In this document: positions 1-8,647 of the stretch, piece after piece
How positions within the stretch are numbered: the stretch's first letter is position 1
Layout of the letters: each line of letters starts with the position of its first letter
Assembly (NCBI RefSeq): GCF_001514125.1
Contig: NZ_KQ948554.1
Location: 1-64,000, forward strand
Direction of reading: 5' to 3'
DNA length: 64,000 nucleotides
Source of the DNA: Streptomyces longwoodensis
GTDB taxonomy: Bacteria > Actinomycetota > Actinomycetes > Streptomycetales > Streptomycetaceae
Notes under the pieces: generated by a model
Told to the model about the DNA's origin: nothing
Databases searched by the model: none
Seen by the model: the letters and a program-made list of their open reading frames with translations, nothing else
Program-made: the position numbers and the translations under genes

Positions 1-81
1 AGTTCTGAGGCAACGAACAGTTGCCGGTTCAGAGCAGAACAGCCAACAGAATAGTGTGCTTGTTCGCTCGAAACCATTAGG
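1..81 (+). other. Internal spacer of an rRNA operon, upstream of 5S
   Basis: This stretch directly precedes the 5S rRNA gene and carries no reading frame. By position it should be the 23S-5S spacer; the 23S gene itself would lie outside the window. No tRNA is recognisable in it. Confidence 0.65.
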
Positions 82-200
82 GTTTCGGTGGTCATAGCGT
101 AGGGGAAACGCCCGGTTACATTTCGAACCCGGAAGCTAAGCCTTACAGCGCCGATGGTACTGCAGGGGGGACCCTGTGGGAGAGTAGGACACCGCCGAAC
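82..200 (+). rRNA. rrf: 5S ribosomal RNA
   Basis: The sequence has the standard actinobacterial 5S layout: the 5' strand GTTTCGGTGGTCATAGCG, the loop-B/C block CCCGGTTACATTTCGAACCC, the conserved GATGGTACTGCAGGGGGGAC, and GTGGGAGAGTAGGAC before the closing strand of helix I. Length is about 119 nt, normal for the family. It is the last gene of the rRNA operon and is followed within 10 nt by a strong intrinsic terminator. The exact processed ends are uncertain by one to three bases. Confidence 0.95.
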
Positions 201-209
201 AATCTTTGG

Positions 210-262
210 GAAGGACCCCTGGTCACCAGCGTTCAGCTGGGACCAGGGGTCCTTTCGTTTTT
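210..262 (+). terminator. Intrinsic terminator of the rRNA operon
   Basis: A long hairpin pairs GAAGGACCCCTGGTC (from 210) with GACCAGGGGTCCTTTC (241-256). The inner CCAGC/GCTGG pair extends the stem to a 5-nt loop. The run TTTCGTTTTT follows. This is the end of the rRNA transcription unit. Confidence 0.9.
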
Positions 263-296
263 ACAATGCTTGAGGTACCGAAGACAGGAGTCACCG

Positions 297-2408
297 ATGT
301 CCACCAACTCTCCCGACGACCGACCGGAGCGCGACCAGCGGCGACGGGACAGTGGTGACCGCGGCGGCAACGACCGCGGTGGCTTCCGTCGCAACGACCG
401 CGCCGGCGGCGACCGAGGCGGTAACGACCGCGGTGGCTTCCGCCGCGACGATCGGCGTGACGACCGCCGTGAAGGCGACCGTGGGGGCTACGGCCGCCGC
501 GACAACGACCGTGACCGCGGTGGGTTCCGTCGTGACGACCGCGGCGACCGTCCCGCGTTCCGCCGCGACGACCGGCGTGACGGCGGTGACCGTGGTGGCT
601 ACGGGCGTCGTGACGACCGTGGTGAGCGTCCGGCGTTCCGCCGTGACGACCGACGCGATGACCGCCGCGACGATCGCCGTGACGACCGCCGCGACGACCG
701 GCGTGAGCCTCGTCGTGACGACCGCGGTGGGTTCCGCCGTGACGACCGCGGCGACCGGGGCGACCGTCCCTCGTTCCGCCGTGACGACCGCCGCGACGAC
801 CGCGGTGGCTTCCGGCGTGACGACCGGGGAGAGCGTCCCTCCTTCCGCCGTGACGACCGTGGGGACCGGGGCGACCGTCCCGCGTTCCGCCGTGACGACC
901 GTCGGGACGACCGGCGTGACGACCGCCGCGACGACCGCGGTGGCTTCCGGCGTGACGACCGGGGTGACCGTCCTCCGTTCCGTCGCGACGACCGCCCGTC
1001 CTTCGGCCGTGACGACCGGCGCGATGACCGTCGTGACGACCGGCGCGACGATCGCGGTGGCTTCCGTCGTGACGACCGTGGGGACCGGGGTGACCGTCCC
1101 TCCTTCCGTCGCGATGACCGCGGGGATCGGGGCGACCGTCCCGCGTTCCGCCGTGATGACCGTCGTGACGACCGGCGCGACGATCGCGGTGGCTTCCGTC
1201 GTGACGACCGTGGGGACCGGGGCGACCGTCCCTCCTTCCGTCGTGACGACCGCGGTGAGCGTCCCTCGTACCGCAGCGACGACCGCCGTGACGACCGCCG
1301 GGATGACCGTCGGGACGAGCGCGGTGGTGGGTTCCGTGGTGGGCGGGACGACCGTGGTGGCCGTGGGCCCCGTCGGGACGACCGTGGCGGCCGGCCGGGT
1401 GGCGGCTTCCGTGGCCGGCCCGGTGACGACCGGCGCGGGGGCGGGCGCTTCCGCGACGACCGTGACCGTGACCGCGACCGGGACCGGGAGCCGATCAAGC
1501 GGCTGCCGATCCCCGAGGACGTCACGGGCGACGAGATCGACAACGACGTGCGGCAGGAGCTCCAGAGCCTGCCCAAGACGCTCGCCGAGGACGTCGCCAA
1601 GAACCTGGTGATGGTCGCGCGGCTCATCGACGAGGACCCCGAGGGTGCCTACGGCTACTCCAAGGTGGCCCTGCGCCTGGCGTCCCGCGTCGCCGCCGTC
1701 CGTGAGGCGGCCGGGTTCGCGGCGTACGCCAACCAGAAGTACGCCGAGGCGCTGGCGGAGTTCCGGGCCGCGCGGCGGATGACCGGGACCGTCGACCTGT
1801 GGCCGTTGATGGCCGACTGCGAGCGGGGGCTCGGGCGGCCGGAGAAGGCGCTGGACATGGCCGGTGCGCCCGAGGTGCACAAGCTGGACAAGGCCGGTCA
1901 GGTCGAGATGCGGCTCGTCGCGGCCGGTGCCCGGCGTGACATGGGGCAGCTGGACGCGGCCATCGTGACGCTGCAGAGCCCGGAGCTGGCCTCCCACTCC
2001 GTCCAGCCGTGGACGGCCCGGCTGCGGTACGCCTACGGCGACGCGCTGCTCGCGGCCGGGCGCAACGGCGAGGCGCGGGAGTGGTTCGCCAAGGCCGTGG
2101 AGGCCGACCGGGACGGCAGCACGGACGCCTCCGACCGGCTCGCCGAGCTGGACGGCGTGGAGTTCGTCGACGCCCTCGACGAGACGGCGGACGGCGCGGA
2201 CGCCGACGCGGTGGCGGCGAAGCCTGTCGGTGTCGGTCAGGACGACGACGCGGCCCACCGGGCCGACGACGACGAGCACGACTCGGACGACCAGGACGCC
2301 GAAGACGCCGCAGACGCCGAGGACGCCGAGGAGGACGCGGACGAGGCGGATGACGCGGATGACGCGGACGTCAAGGACCTCGATGACGAGGGCCGCGGCG
2401 AGCGCTGA
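297..2408 (+). CDS. Large R/D/G-repeat protein with TPR-like C-terminal domain
   Basis: Start ATG 297 has the site CAGGAG six bases upstream. The 703-residue product has three parts. Residues about 16-395 are an almost pure Arg-Asp-Gly repeat built on GGFRRDDRGDRP-like units, surely disordered and rich in alternating charge. Residues about 400-625 are ordinary helical sequence with TPR-like helix pairs (for example YAEALAEFRAARR and GEAREWFAKAVEAD). The last 75 residues are an Asp/Glu/Ala acidic tail. Sequences of this kind in other proteins bind RNA or drive condensates; that role here is inference. The gene sits directly after the rRNA operon but has its own start region. Streptomyces homologues are known only as hypothetical or TPR proteins. 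Confidence 0.85.
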   Translation: MSTNSPDDRPERDQRRRDSGDRGGNDRGGFRRNDRAGGDRGGNDRGGFRRDDRRDDRREGDRGGYGRRDNDRDRGGFRRDDRGDRPAFRRDDRRDGGDRGGYGRRDDRGERPAFRRDDRRDDRRDDRRDDRRDDRREPRRDDRGGFRRDDRGDRGDRPSFRRDDRRDDRGGFRRDDRGERPSFRRDDRGDRGDRPAFRRDDRRDDRRDDRRDDRGGFRRDDRGDRPPFRRDDRPSFGRDDRRDDRRDDRRDDRGGFRRDDRGDRGDRPSFRRDDRGDRGDRPAFRRDDRRDDRRDDRGGFRRDDRGDRGDRPSFRRDDRGERPSYRSDDRRDDRRDDRRDERGGGFRGGRDDRGGRGPRRDDRGGRPGGGFRGRPGDDRRGGGRFRDDRDRDRDRDREPIKRLPIPEDVTGDEIDNDVRQELQSLPKTLAEDVAKNLVMVARLIDEDPEGAYGYSKVALRLASRVAAVREAAGFAAYANQKYAEALAEFRAARRMTGTVDLWPLMADCERGLGRPEKALDMAGAPEVHKLDKAGQVEMRLVAAGARRDMGQLDAAIVTLQSPELASHSVQPWTARLRYAYGDALLAAGRNGEAREWFAKAVEADRDGSTDASDRLAELDGVEFVDALDETADGADADAVAAKPVGVGQDDDAAHRADDDEHDSDDQDAEDAADAEDAEEDADEADDADDADVKDLDDEGRGER
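345..1490 (+). repeat. Degenerate in-frame coding repeats (R-D-G codons)
   Basis: The N-terminal half of the preceding gene is built from units such as CGTGACGACCGTGGGGACCG joined as 27- to 48-nt blocks, all multiples of three. The repeat structure keeps several other frames open on both strands; these are not genes. Block number is likely to vary between strains through recombination. Confidence 0.85.
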
Positions 2409-2437
2409 TTCCCCGTGAACCGCGGGTGAGCACGACC

Positions 2438-2482
2438 AAGGGGCGGGTCCCCGGACGCACGTCCGGAGGCCCGCCCCTTTTT
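2438..2482. terminator. Bidirectional terminator between convergent genes
   Basis: AAGGGGCGGG (2438-2447) pairs with CCCGCCCCTT (2470-2479), and an inner CCGGACG/CGTCCGG pair lengthens the hairpin. T-tracts lie on the right (TTTTT). It separates the convergent repeat-protein and DUF1015 genes. Confidence 0.85.
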
Positions 2483-2493
2483 CGTGTGCCTCG

Positions 2494-3783
2494 TCAGAGG
2501 TCCAGCGCGCGCAGCACCAGCCCCGACGCCGGCTTCGGGCCGAAGGACGTCGACTTGCGGGGCATGGTGACGCCCTGGCGGGCCAGGTCGCGGACGACCT
2601 CCTCGCGGACGGGGTGCAGCAGGACGGCCGTACCGCCGTCGCGTTCCGCCTTGTCGACCGTGGCCGCCGTGTCGTGGATGTAGGCGATGCGGGCCGGGTC
2701 GTCCTCGGGGACGTGCCAGAGGTGGTCGAGGAGCGTGGCGTGCAGGACGGTCGCGTCCAGGGTGCGCCAGGCGGCCGGGCGGTCGGCGGGGACGGTGCGG
2801 TCCAGGAGCGCCGGGTCGGGCCGGTCCAGGAGGTGGAAAGCGCCGTCCCCGGCGAGCAGGAAGGCGTTGCCCGCGCAGGCGGCGTCGGCCAGCGCGTCCA
2901 GGGCCTCGGGCAGGGGCACGTCGAGCCGGCGGACCCGGAAGTGGTCGCGGACGGCGGCCAGGGCGTCCGCCACGGGCAGGCCGTGCAGCAGGCGGTGGAT
3001 GGCGCGGACGCGCAAGGGGTAGCGGGCCGTGTCGACCAGGAGGACCAGGCCGTCGTCCCAGGGGCTGGGCGAGGGGTGCTCGGCGCGCAGCCGGCGGTAG
3101 GTCGCCCAGCGGTGGTGGCCGTCGGCGATCAGGGCCTGGTGGCGGGCCAGGTCCGACCGGACGGCCGCCAGGTCGGCGGGGTCGGTGACCGACCACAGGC
3201 GGTGGCCGTAGCCGTCCAGGGTGGTCGTGGACAGCAGCGGGGGCCGTTCCGTCGCCCCGTCCACGACGCGGGCCGCTGCGCTGTCGGCGTCGCCGCGGTA
3301 GGTCAGCAGCAGGGGTTCGAGGTTCGCGCAGGTGGCGCGCATGAGGGCGGCGCGTTCGGCGACGATGTGCGGCATGACGTCCTCGTGGGGCAGGACCACG
3401 CCGTCGGAGGGGCCGCTGACGCGCAGGGTGCCGATGAGGCCGCGCTGGAGCATGCCGTCGGCGTGCCGCTGCTCGTAGACGTACAGGGCGGGCTCGGGGT
3501 CCGCGGTCAGGACGCCCTCGGCGAGCCAGCGGCGCAGGGTGCCGGCCGCCTGTTCGTTGCGTTCGCCGGCGGTGGTGGCCTGGGGGAGGATCAGCCGCAC
3601 GATGTTGTACGGGTCCGCGTCCTGGAGCTGGTGCAGGCCGTCCGGGCGGACGACGACGTCGTACGGGGGTGAGGTGACGGCCGCCAGGCTGCCGACCCGG
3701 TCGGGGTCGTAGCGCAGGCCTCGGAACGGGGTGAGTTCCAGGCCCCGGGGCGCCGTCGCCTGCGAGTGACCTGCTGTGTTCAT
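2494..3783 (-). CDS. DUF1015 family protein
   Basis: A 429-residue protein of the DUF1015 family, typical length. Family landmarks seen are the N-terminal FRGLRYDP and SPPYDVV segments, the central PHEDVMPHIVAERAALM block, DGHHRWATY (the conserved HHR signature), and the C-terminal ASGLVLRALDL. No biochemical role is firmly established for the family. Some relatives sit near serine or phosphonate metabolism genes, but nothing of that kind is adjacent here. It is divergent from the HAD phosphatase gene with a 71-bp shared promoter region. Confidence 0.9.
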   Translation of the reverse strand: MNTAGHSQATAPRGLELTPFRGLRYDPDRVGSLAAVTSPPYDVVVRPDGLHQLQDADPYNIVRLILPQATTAGERNEQAAGTLRRWLAEGVLTADPEPALYVYEQRHADGMLQRGLIGTLRVSGPSDGVVLPHEDVMPHIVAERAALMRATCANLEPLLLTYRGDADSAAARVVDGATERPPLLSTTTLDGYGHRLWSVTDPADLAAVRSDLARHQALIADGHHRWATYRRLRAEHPSPSPWDDGLVLLVDTARYPLRVRAIHRLLHGLPVADALAAVRDHFRVRRLDVPLPEALDALADAACAGNAFLLAGDGAFHLLDRPDPALLDRTVPADRPAAWRTLDATVLHATLLDHLWHVPEDDPARIAYIHDTAATVDKAERDGGTAVLLHPVREEVVRDLARQGVTMPRKSTSFGPKPASGLVLRALDL

Positions 3784-3854
3784 CAGGGCATCGTACGTGT
3801 GTCGGTGGCATGCGCGATGATCGGGGAAAGCGAGCGAACGAGGAGCGATGCGGA

Positions 3855-4883
3855 ATGAGCCAGCGCGTCAGGACGAGGCCCGAGGGCAGTGCACGGGCCC
3901 TGAGCGAGGCGTACGACACGGCGCTGCTCGACCTCGACGGGGTGGTGTACGCGGGCGGGAGCGCGATCGCGCACGCCGTGGAGTCGCTGGCCACCGCGCG
4001 GGACGGCGGGATGCACCTCGCGTACGTGACCAACAACGCGCTGCGCACCCCGGACGCCGTGGCCGCGCACCTGACCGAGCTGGGCATTCCGGCGGCGGCG
4101 GACGACGTGATCACCTCGGCGCAGGCGGTCGCCCGGCTGATCAGTGAGCAGGTGCCGCAGGGCGCGCGCGTGCTGGTGGTCGGTGGCGAGGGGCTGCGGG
4201 TGGCGCTGCGCGAGCGGGGGCTGGAGCCGGTGGAGTCGGCGGACGACGACCCGGCGGCCGTGGTGCAGGGGTTCGGCGGTCCCGACCTGCCGTGGGGGCG
4301 GTTCGCGGAGGCGTCGTACGCGGTCGCGCGCGGGGTGCCGTGGTTCGCGTCCAACACGGACCTGACGATCCCGAGCGGGCGGGGGATCGCGCCGGGCAAC
4401 GGTGCGGCGGTGGAGGTCGTGCGGATCGCCACGGGGGCCGAGCCGCAGGTCGCGGGCAAGCCGTTGCCGCCGATGCACCGGGAGACGATCCTGCGCACCG
4501 GCGCCGAGCGGCCGCTGGTGGTCGGTGACCGGCTGGACACGGACATCGAGGGCGCGTTCAACGGCGAGGTGGACTCGCTGCTGGTGCTGACCGGGGTGAC
4601 GGACGGCGCGCAGCTGCTGGCGGCGCCGCCGCGGCACCGGCCGACGTTCGTGGACCGGGACCTGCGCGGGCTGCTCACCGGGCAGCCGGACGTCGAGGAG
4701 GCCGACGGGGGCTTCCGCTGCGGCGGGTGGACCGCCTCGGCGGACGGCGAGCGCCTGCGGCTGGAGGGGGACGGCGACGGCCCGGACGGGCTGCGGGCGC
4801 TGTGCGCGGCGGCCTGGACGTCCGCCGGGGACGGCTCCTGCACCCTGGACGCGGAGAAGGCGCTGGCGCGGCTGGGGATGTGA
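3855..4883 (+). CDS. HAD-superfamily phosphatase (NagD/phosphoglycolate phosphatase-like)
   Basis: A soluble 342-residue HAD hydrolase. Motif I is LLDLDGVVY (nucleophile and general acid Asp), motif II is the YVTNNA segment, motif III Lys is in VAGKP, and motif IV is VVGDRLDTDIEGAFN. The C2-type cap between motifs II and III and the GDRLDTD signature place it in the NagD / p-nitrophenyl phosphatase group. Natural substrates in this group are sugar phosphates or 2-phosphoglycolate and cannot be read from sequence. The start at ATG 3855 is supported by AGGAG nine bases upstream. The C-terminal ~70 residues, rich in Gly/Asp, are an actinobacterial extension. Confidence 0.88.
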   Translation: MSQRVRTRPEGSARALSEAYDTALLDLDGVVYAGGSAIAHAVESLATARDGGMHLAYVTNNALRTPDAVAAHLTELGIPAAADDVITSAQAVARLISEQVPQGARVLVVGGEGLRVALRERGLEPVESADDDPAAVVQGFGGPDLPWGRFAEASYAVARGVPWFASNTDLTIPSGRGIAPGNGAAVEVVRIATGAEPQVAGKPLPPMHRETILRTGAERPLVVGDRLDTDIEGAFNGEVDSLLVLTGVTDGAQLLAAPPRHRPTFVDRDLRGLLTGQPDVEEADGGFRCGGWTASADGERLRLEGDGDGPDGLRALCAAAWTSAGDGSCTLDAEKALARLGM

Positions 4884-4965
4884 GGGACCGTCGGGGGACC
4901 CGTGTGCGGTGGTGGGACGGCTTCGCGCGGGCGGGCGGGTCCGGGCCGGGGATCGAGGGGTCTTG

Positions 4966-4984
4966 GCAGGGTAGGCTAACCTAA
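4966..4984 (+). promoter_or_regulatory. Iron box (DmdR/IdeR-type operator)
   Basis: The 19-mer ending AGGCTAACCTAA matches the actinobacterial iron box consensus TTAGGTTAGGCTAACCTAA at 16 of 19 positions, with the right half perfect. It ends five bases before the GTG start of the first permease gene, so the mRNA is probably leaderless or nearly so, and repressor binding would cover the core promoter. Expected effect: repression when iron is replete. Confidence 0.88.
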
Positions 4985-4988
4985 CTGC

Positions 4989-6032
4989 GTGTTGGTCGAC
5001 AGTGTTCCCGAACAGCGCGCGGAGCCGGCTCCCGCGCCCCCGGCCCGGCGGGCGGTCCGTGCCGTCGGACTGCTCGTCTCCCTGGGTGTCCTGGCCGTCG
5101 TCGCCGTGGCGAGCATCGCCGTCGGGGCCAAGGAGCTGTCCGTCGCCCAGGTGTGGCACGGGCTGTTCGCGTCCTCGGGGACGTACGGCGACGTCGTCGT
5201 CGACGAGCGGCTGGCCCGCACCCTGCTCGGGCTGCTCGCCGGTGCCGCCCTCGGGCTCGCCGGAGCCGTGCTCCAGGCGCTCACCCGCAATCCGCTGGCC
5301 GATCCGGGGCTGCTCGGCATCAACGCCGGCGCGTCCGCCGCGGTCGTCACCGCCATCACCTTCTTCGGCGTCACGAGCCTGAGCGGGTACGTGTGGTTCG
5401 CCTTCCTGGGCGCGGCCGCGGTGGGCGCGCTGGTCTGGTTCCTCGGCGGCAGCCGGGGCGCCACACCGGTACGGCTCGCGCTGGCGGGCACGGCGATCAG
5501 CGCCGCGCTGTACGGCTACCTCCAGGCCGTGATGATCACCAACGGCGCGGCGCTCGCCAAGATGCGGTTCTGGACGGTGGGTTCGCTGTCCTCCGCGACC
5601 GACTCCACGATCGAGCAGGTGCTGCCGTTCCTGGTGGCGGGCACGGTCCTCGCGCTCGCCCTCGCCCGGCCGCTGAACGCGATGGAGATGGGCGACGACA
5701 CCGCCCGGTCCCTCGGCGCCCACCTCAACCGCACCCGGGCGCTGTCGATGCTGGCCGCCACCGTGCTGTGCGGGGCGGCGACCGCCGCGTGCGGGCCCAT
5801 CGTGTTCGTCGGGCTGATGGTGCCGCACGTCGTGCGCTCGTTCACCGGGCCCGACCTGCGCTGGATCCTGCCGTACGCCGCCGTGCTGTCGCCCGTGCTG
5901 CTGCTCGGCTCGGACGTGATCGGCCGGGTCGTGGCCCGGCCCTCCGAGGTCCAGGTCGGGATCATCACCGCGATCATCGGCGGCCCGGTCTTCATCTTTC
6001 TCGTACGACGGCGGAGGACGGCGCAGCTGTGA
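4989..6032 (+). CDS. FecCD-family siderophore ABC permease (first subunit)
   Basis: A 347-residue integral membrane protein with the family's hallmark segments: DERLARTLLGLLAGAALGLA, LTRNPLADPGLLGINAGA, and FVGLMVPHVVRSFTGPD near the ATPase-coupling loop. About nine or ten hydrophobic segments are visible, as in BtuC/FhuB halves. It forms a heterodimer with the next gene product and imports Fe(III)-siderophore across the membrane. The GTG start lies just after the iron box. No ribosome binding site is evident, which fits leaderless translation. The cognate binding lipoprotein is not in this window. Confidence 0.93.
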   Translation: MLVDSVPEQRAEPAPAPPARRAVRAVGLLVSLGVLAVVAVASIAVGAKELSVAQVWHGLFASSGTYGDVVVDERLARTLLGLLAGAALGLAGAVLQALTRNPLADPGLLGINAGASAAVVTAITFFGVTSLSGYVWFAFLGAAAVGALVWFLGGSRGATPVRLALAGTAISAALYGYLQAVMITNGAALAKMRFWTVGSLSSATDSTIEQVLPFLVAGTVLALALARPLNAMEMGDDTARSLGAHLNRTRALSMLAATVLCGAATAACGPIVFVGLMVPHVVRSFTGPDLRWILPYAAVLSPVLLLGSDVIGRVVARPSEVQVGIITAIIGGPVFIFLVRRRRTAQL

Positions 6033-7102
6033 CGACCGAAGTGAAGGCGGACCAGGGTCCCGGCCGGCGCGGGCCGCGTGCGCTGCGCACCCCGGGCGGG
6101 CTGTCCGTCCGGCTGGATCCGCGGGCCCTGGTGGTCGTCGTCCTGCTGCTGCTCGCCGCGCTCGGCGCGGGGGTCGCGCTGATCGGCACCGGCGACTACC
6201 CGATCCCGCCCGGTGACGTCCTCAGGACGCTCCTCGGCAACGGCGACCCGGGCCAGGAGTTCATCGTCAACGAGCTGCGGCTGCCCCGGGTCCTCGTCGG
6301 CCTGCTCGTCGGCGCCTCGCTGGGCCTGGGCGGGGCTCTGTTCCAGGCCGTCTCGCGCAACCCGCTCGGCAGTCCCGACGTGCTCGGGCTCGGGCAGGGC
6401 GCGACCGCCGGGGCGCTCGTCGTCATCGTGCTGTTCTCCGGGGACGCCGACGCGGTCACCGTGGGCGCGCTGGTGGGCGGCCTGGTGACCGGCGCGGCCA
6501 TCTACCTGCTGGCCTGGAAACGCGGGGTGCACGGCTACCGGCTGGTGCTCGTCGGCATCGGCGTGTCCGCGATGGCCACCGCGGTCAACGGCTACCTGAT
6601 GACCAAGGCCGACTTCGTCGACGCGGCGCGGGCCCTGGTGTGGATGACCGGCACGCTCGACGGGCGGGACTGGAAGCAGGTCTGGCCGCTGCTCGTGCTG
6701 TTCTGCGTGCTGGTCCCGCTGGTCCTCGCCAACGCGCGCGGGCTGCGCATGATGGAGATGGGCGACGACGTCTCCCACGCCCTGGGCGTGCGCGTCGAGC
6801 GGGTGCGGATGCTGCTGATGGTGTGCGCCGTCCTGCTGACCGCGGCCGCCACCGCCGCCGCGGGCCCCGTCAGCTTCGTGGCGCTCACCGCGCCGCAACT
6901 CGCCCGGCGCCTGACCCGCTCGCCGGGACCCAACCTCGTGCCGTCCCTGTGCATGGGCGCCGCCCTGCTGCTCGTCGCCGACTGGGCCTCCCAGCGGCTG
7001 TTCGGCGACGGGCAGCTGCCCGTGGGCGTGGTCACCGGCGTGCTCGGCGGGGTCTACCTGCTGTGGCTGCTGGTCACCGAGCGCAGGGCGGGCCGGATAT
7101 GA
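6029..7102 (+). CDS. FecCD-family siderophore ABC permease (second subunit)
   Basis: A 357-residue partner permease. Its GTG overlaps the previous stop codon (GTGA), so translation is coupled. It carries the same family blocks: NELRLPRVLVGLLVGASLGL, VSRNPLGSPDVLGLGQGA and PVSFVALTAPQLARRLTR. The first 35 residues are a hydrophilic cytoplasmic tail. It pairs with the upstream permease and with the ATPase encoded next. Iron regulation through the box at the head of the operon should apply to all three genes. Confidence 0.93.
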   Translation: MTTEVKADQGPGRRGPRALRTPGGLSVRLDPRALVVVVLLLLAALGAGVALIGTGDYPIPPGDVLRTLLGNGDPGQEFIVNELRLPRVLVGLLVGASLGLGGALFQAVSRNPLGSPDVLGLGQGATAGALVVIVLFSGDADAVTVGALVGGLVTGAAIYLLAWKRGVHGYRLVLVGIGVSAMATAVNGYLMTKADFVDAARALVWMTGTLDGRDWKQVWPLLVLFCVLVPLVLANARGLRMMEMGDDVSHALGVRVERVRMLLMVCAVLLTAAATAAAGPVSFVALTAPQLARRLTRSPGPNLVPSLCMGAALLLVADWASQRLFGDGQLPVGVVTGVLGGVYLLWLLVTERRAGRI

Positions 7103-7149
7103 GCGCCCCCGCCGGCCCCGACCGCGGGCGCATCGACCGAAGGAGCACC

Positions 7150-7965
7150 GTGAACCGCCTGTCCGCCGAGAACGTCACCCTCGCCTACGACCAGCGGGTG
7201 ATCGCCGAGCAGCTGTCGGTGGAGATCCCCGACCACTCCTTCACGGTGATCGTCGGCCCCAACGCGTGCGGCAAGTCGACGCTCCTGCGGGCCCTGTCAC
7301 GGATGCTCAAGCCGAGCCGCGGCCGGGTGCTGCTGGACGGACAGGCCATCCAGTCCCTGCCGGCCAAGCAGGTCGCCCGCACCCTGGGCCTGCTGCCGCA
7401 GTCCTCCATCGCGCCCGACGGGATCACCGTCGCCGACCTGGTCGGCCGCGGCCGCTACCCGCACCAGGGCCTGCTGCGCCAGTGGTCCGCCGAGGACGAG
7501 CGGGTGGTGCGCGAGTCGATGCGGCAGACCGGGGTGGCCGAGCTGGCCGAGCGGTACGTCGACGAGCTGTCCGGCGGCCAGCGCCAGCGCGTGTGGATCG
7601 CCATGGCGCTCGCCCAGCAGACCCCGCTGCTGCTCCTCGACGAGCCGACGACGTACCTCGACATCCAGCACCAGATCGACGTGCTCGACCTGTGCGCCGA
7701 GCTGCACGAGGAGCAGGGGCGGACGCTGGTCGCCGTGCTGCACGACCTCAACCACGCCGCCCGGTACGCCACCCACCTGGTGGCCCTCAAGGCCGGCCGG
7801 GTCGTCGCCCAGGGCACGCCCGGCGAGGTGGTCACCGCGGAGCTGGTCGAGGAGGTGTTCCACCTGCGCTGCCAGGTCATCGACGACCCGGAGACGGGCA
7901 CACCGCTGGTCGTACCGGCGGCCCGCAGGGCACGCGCGCGCGTGCCGGCCACGGAGGCTTTGTGA
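7150..7965 (+). CDS. Siderophore ABC transporter ATP-binding protein
   Basis: The nucleotide-binding subunit of the iron importer: Walker A GPNACGKST (residues 36-44), Q-loop LLPQSS, signature LSGGQRQRVW, Walker B LLLLDEPTTYLD, and the switch His in VLHDLNHAARYA. At 271 residues it is a FepC/FhuC-type ATPase. An in-frame ATG at 7099 overlaps the permease stop (ATGA) and would add 17 residues. GTG 7150 is preferred because AAGGAG lies five bases before it and the ABC fold begins there. Both starts may be used. Confidence 0.92.
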   Translation: MNRLSAENVTLAYDQRVIAEQLSVEIPDHSFTVIVGPNACGKSTLLRALSRMLKPSRGRVLLDGQAIQSLPAKQVARTLGLLPQSSIAPDGITVADLVGRGRYPHQGLLRQWSAEDERVVRESMRQTGVAELAERYVDELSGGQRQRVWIAMALAQQTPLLLLDEPTTYLDIQHQIDVLDLCAELHEEQGRTLVAVLHDLNHAARYATHLVALKAGRVVAQGTPGEVVTAELVEEVFHLRCQVIDDPETGTPLVVPAARRARARVPATEAL

Positions 7966-7971
7966 GGGCGG

Positions 7972-8319
7972 CTACAGCAGCTTCCTGAGGACGAGCAGGT
8001 CGCGCAGGCCCGCGTGCAGCGACACCCGGCCCGAGCCCCACGCCTTGGCGAAGTGCAGCCGGCCGTCGACCAGGGCGACCAGGTCGTCGCCGGTCATCGA
8101 CAGCCGGATCTCGGCCTTCTCCCGGGGCGGCCCCGGCACGGTGTCGTCGACCCGGATCCGGCCGCCCGTCATGCGGCCCAGGAACGTGGTGTCCAGGTCG
8201 GTGACGTGGCAGCTCACCGAGCGGTCCAGCGCGGCGGCCGCGCGGACGTCCCCCTCGGCCCGGCCCATGCTGTCCGAGAGCTTCTCGAGTGCGGCACGGC
8301 ACTCCTCGATCGTCGCCAT
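7972..8319 (-). CDS. SCP2 sterol-binding domain protein
   Basis: A 115-residue protein made of one SCP2-like domain. The beta-rich core VDGRLHFAKAWGSGRVSLHAG carries the usual short hydrophobic motif, preceded by RLSMTGDDLVALVDG. Proteins of this size in actinobacteria are thought to hold lipid or acyl ligands; no substrate can be assigned. It converges on the siderophore ATPase gene with a 6-bp gap and is divergent from the small acidic protein upstream of tlyA. The ATG at 8319 is the first start that leaves the domain intact. Confidence 0.8.
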   Translation of the reverse strand: MATIEECRAALEKLSDSMGRAEGDVRAAAALDRSVSCHVTDLDTTFLGRMTGGRIRVDDTVPGPPREKAEIRLSMTGDDLVALVDGRLHFAKAWGSGRVSLHAGLRDLLVLRKLL

Positions 8320-8361
8320 CGGGCACGACGGTACCGCAGCGCTTCGCGGTAGCGTCTGGGC

Positions 8362-8640
8362 ATGAGCGACACGGAGAGCCCCTGGGAGGAAGCGGCCCCG
8401 CAGGCCGAGCCCGACGACGACCCGGCCGCCCCCGCCCCGCTCGGCGTGCCCCGCACCCCCACCGGCCACGCCGAGGTCGACGCCCACCTCGAACGGCTGG
8501 GCGACGCCGACCACCTCGCCACGGACGGGCACGTGGAGGTGTACGAGGATGTACACCGGGGCTTGCGCGACGCGCTCACCGCGCTCGACGCCCGCCCGGG
8601 ACCTCCCGTCCCCCCACCGCCGTACGGACCTAGGAGCTGA
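8362..8640 (+). CDS. Small Pro/Asp-rich protein upstream of tlyA
   Basis: A 92-residue hydrophilic protein with a Glu/Asp/Pro-rich first half, a short helical core (HAEVDAHLERLGDADHLA, then HVEVYEDVHRGLRDALTALD) and a Pro-rich tail. It has no signal peptide or membrane segment. It ends 7 bp before the tlyA start and is likely co-transcribed with tlyA, nadK and recN. Small proteins of this type commonly precede tlyA in Streptomyces, but I know no function for it. Confidence 0.8.
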   Translation: MSDTESPWEEAAPQAEPDDDPAAPAPLGVPRTPTGHAEVDAHLERLGDADHLATDGHVEVYEDVHRGLRDALTALDARPGPPVPPPPYGPRS

Positions 8641-8647
8641 ACCGACC

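Noticed and set aside
291..1627. Several long open frames on both strands over the repeat half of the first gene
   Set aside because: They are by-products of the in-frame GC-rich repeat. They have no ribosome sites, and their products are Ser/Arg- or Thr/Val/Ala-only sequences; the ATG 297 frame alone continues into a normal domain.
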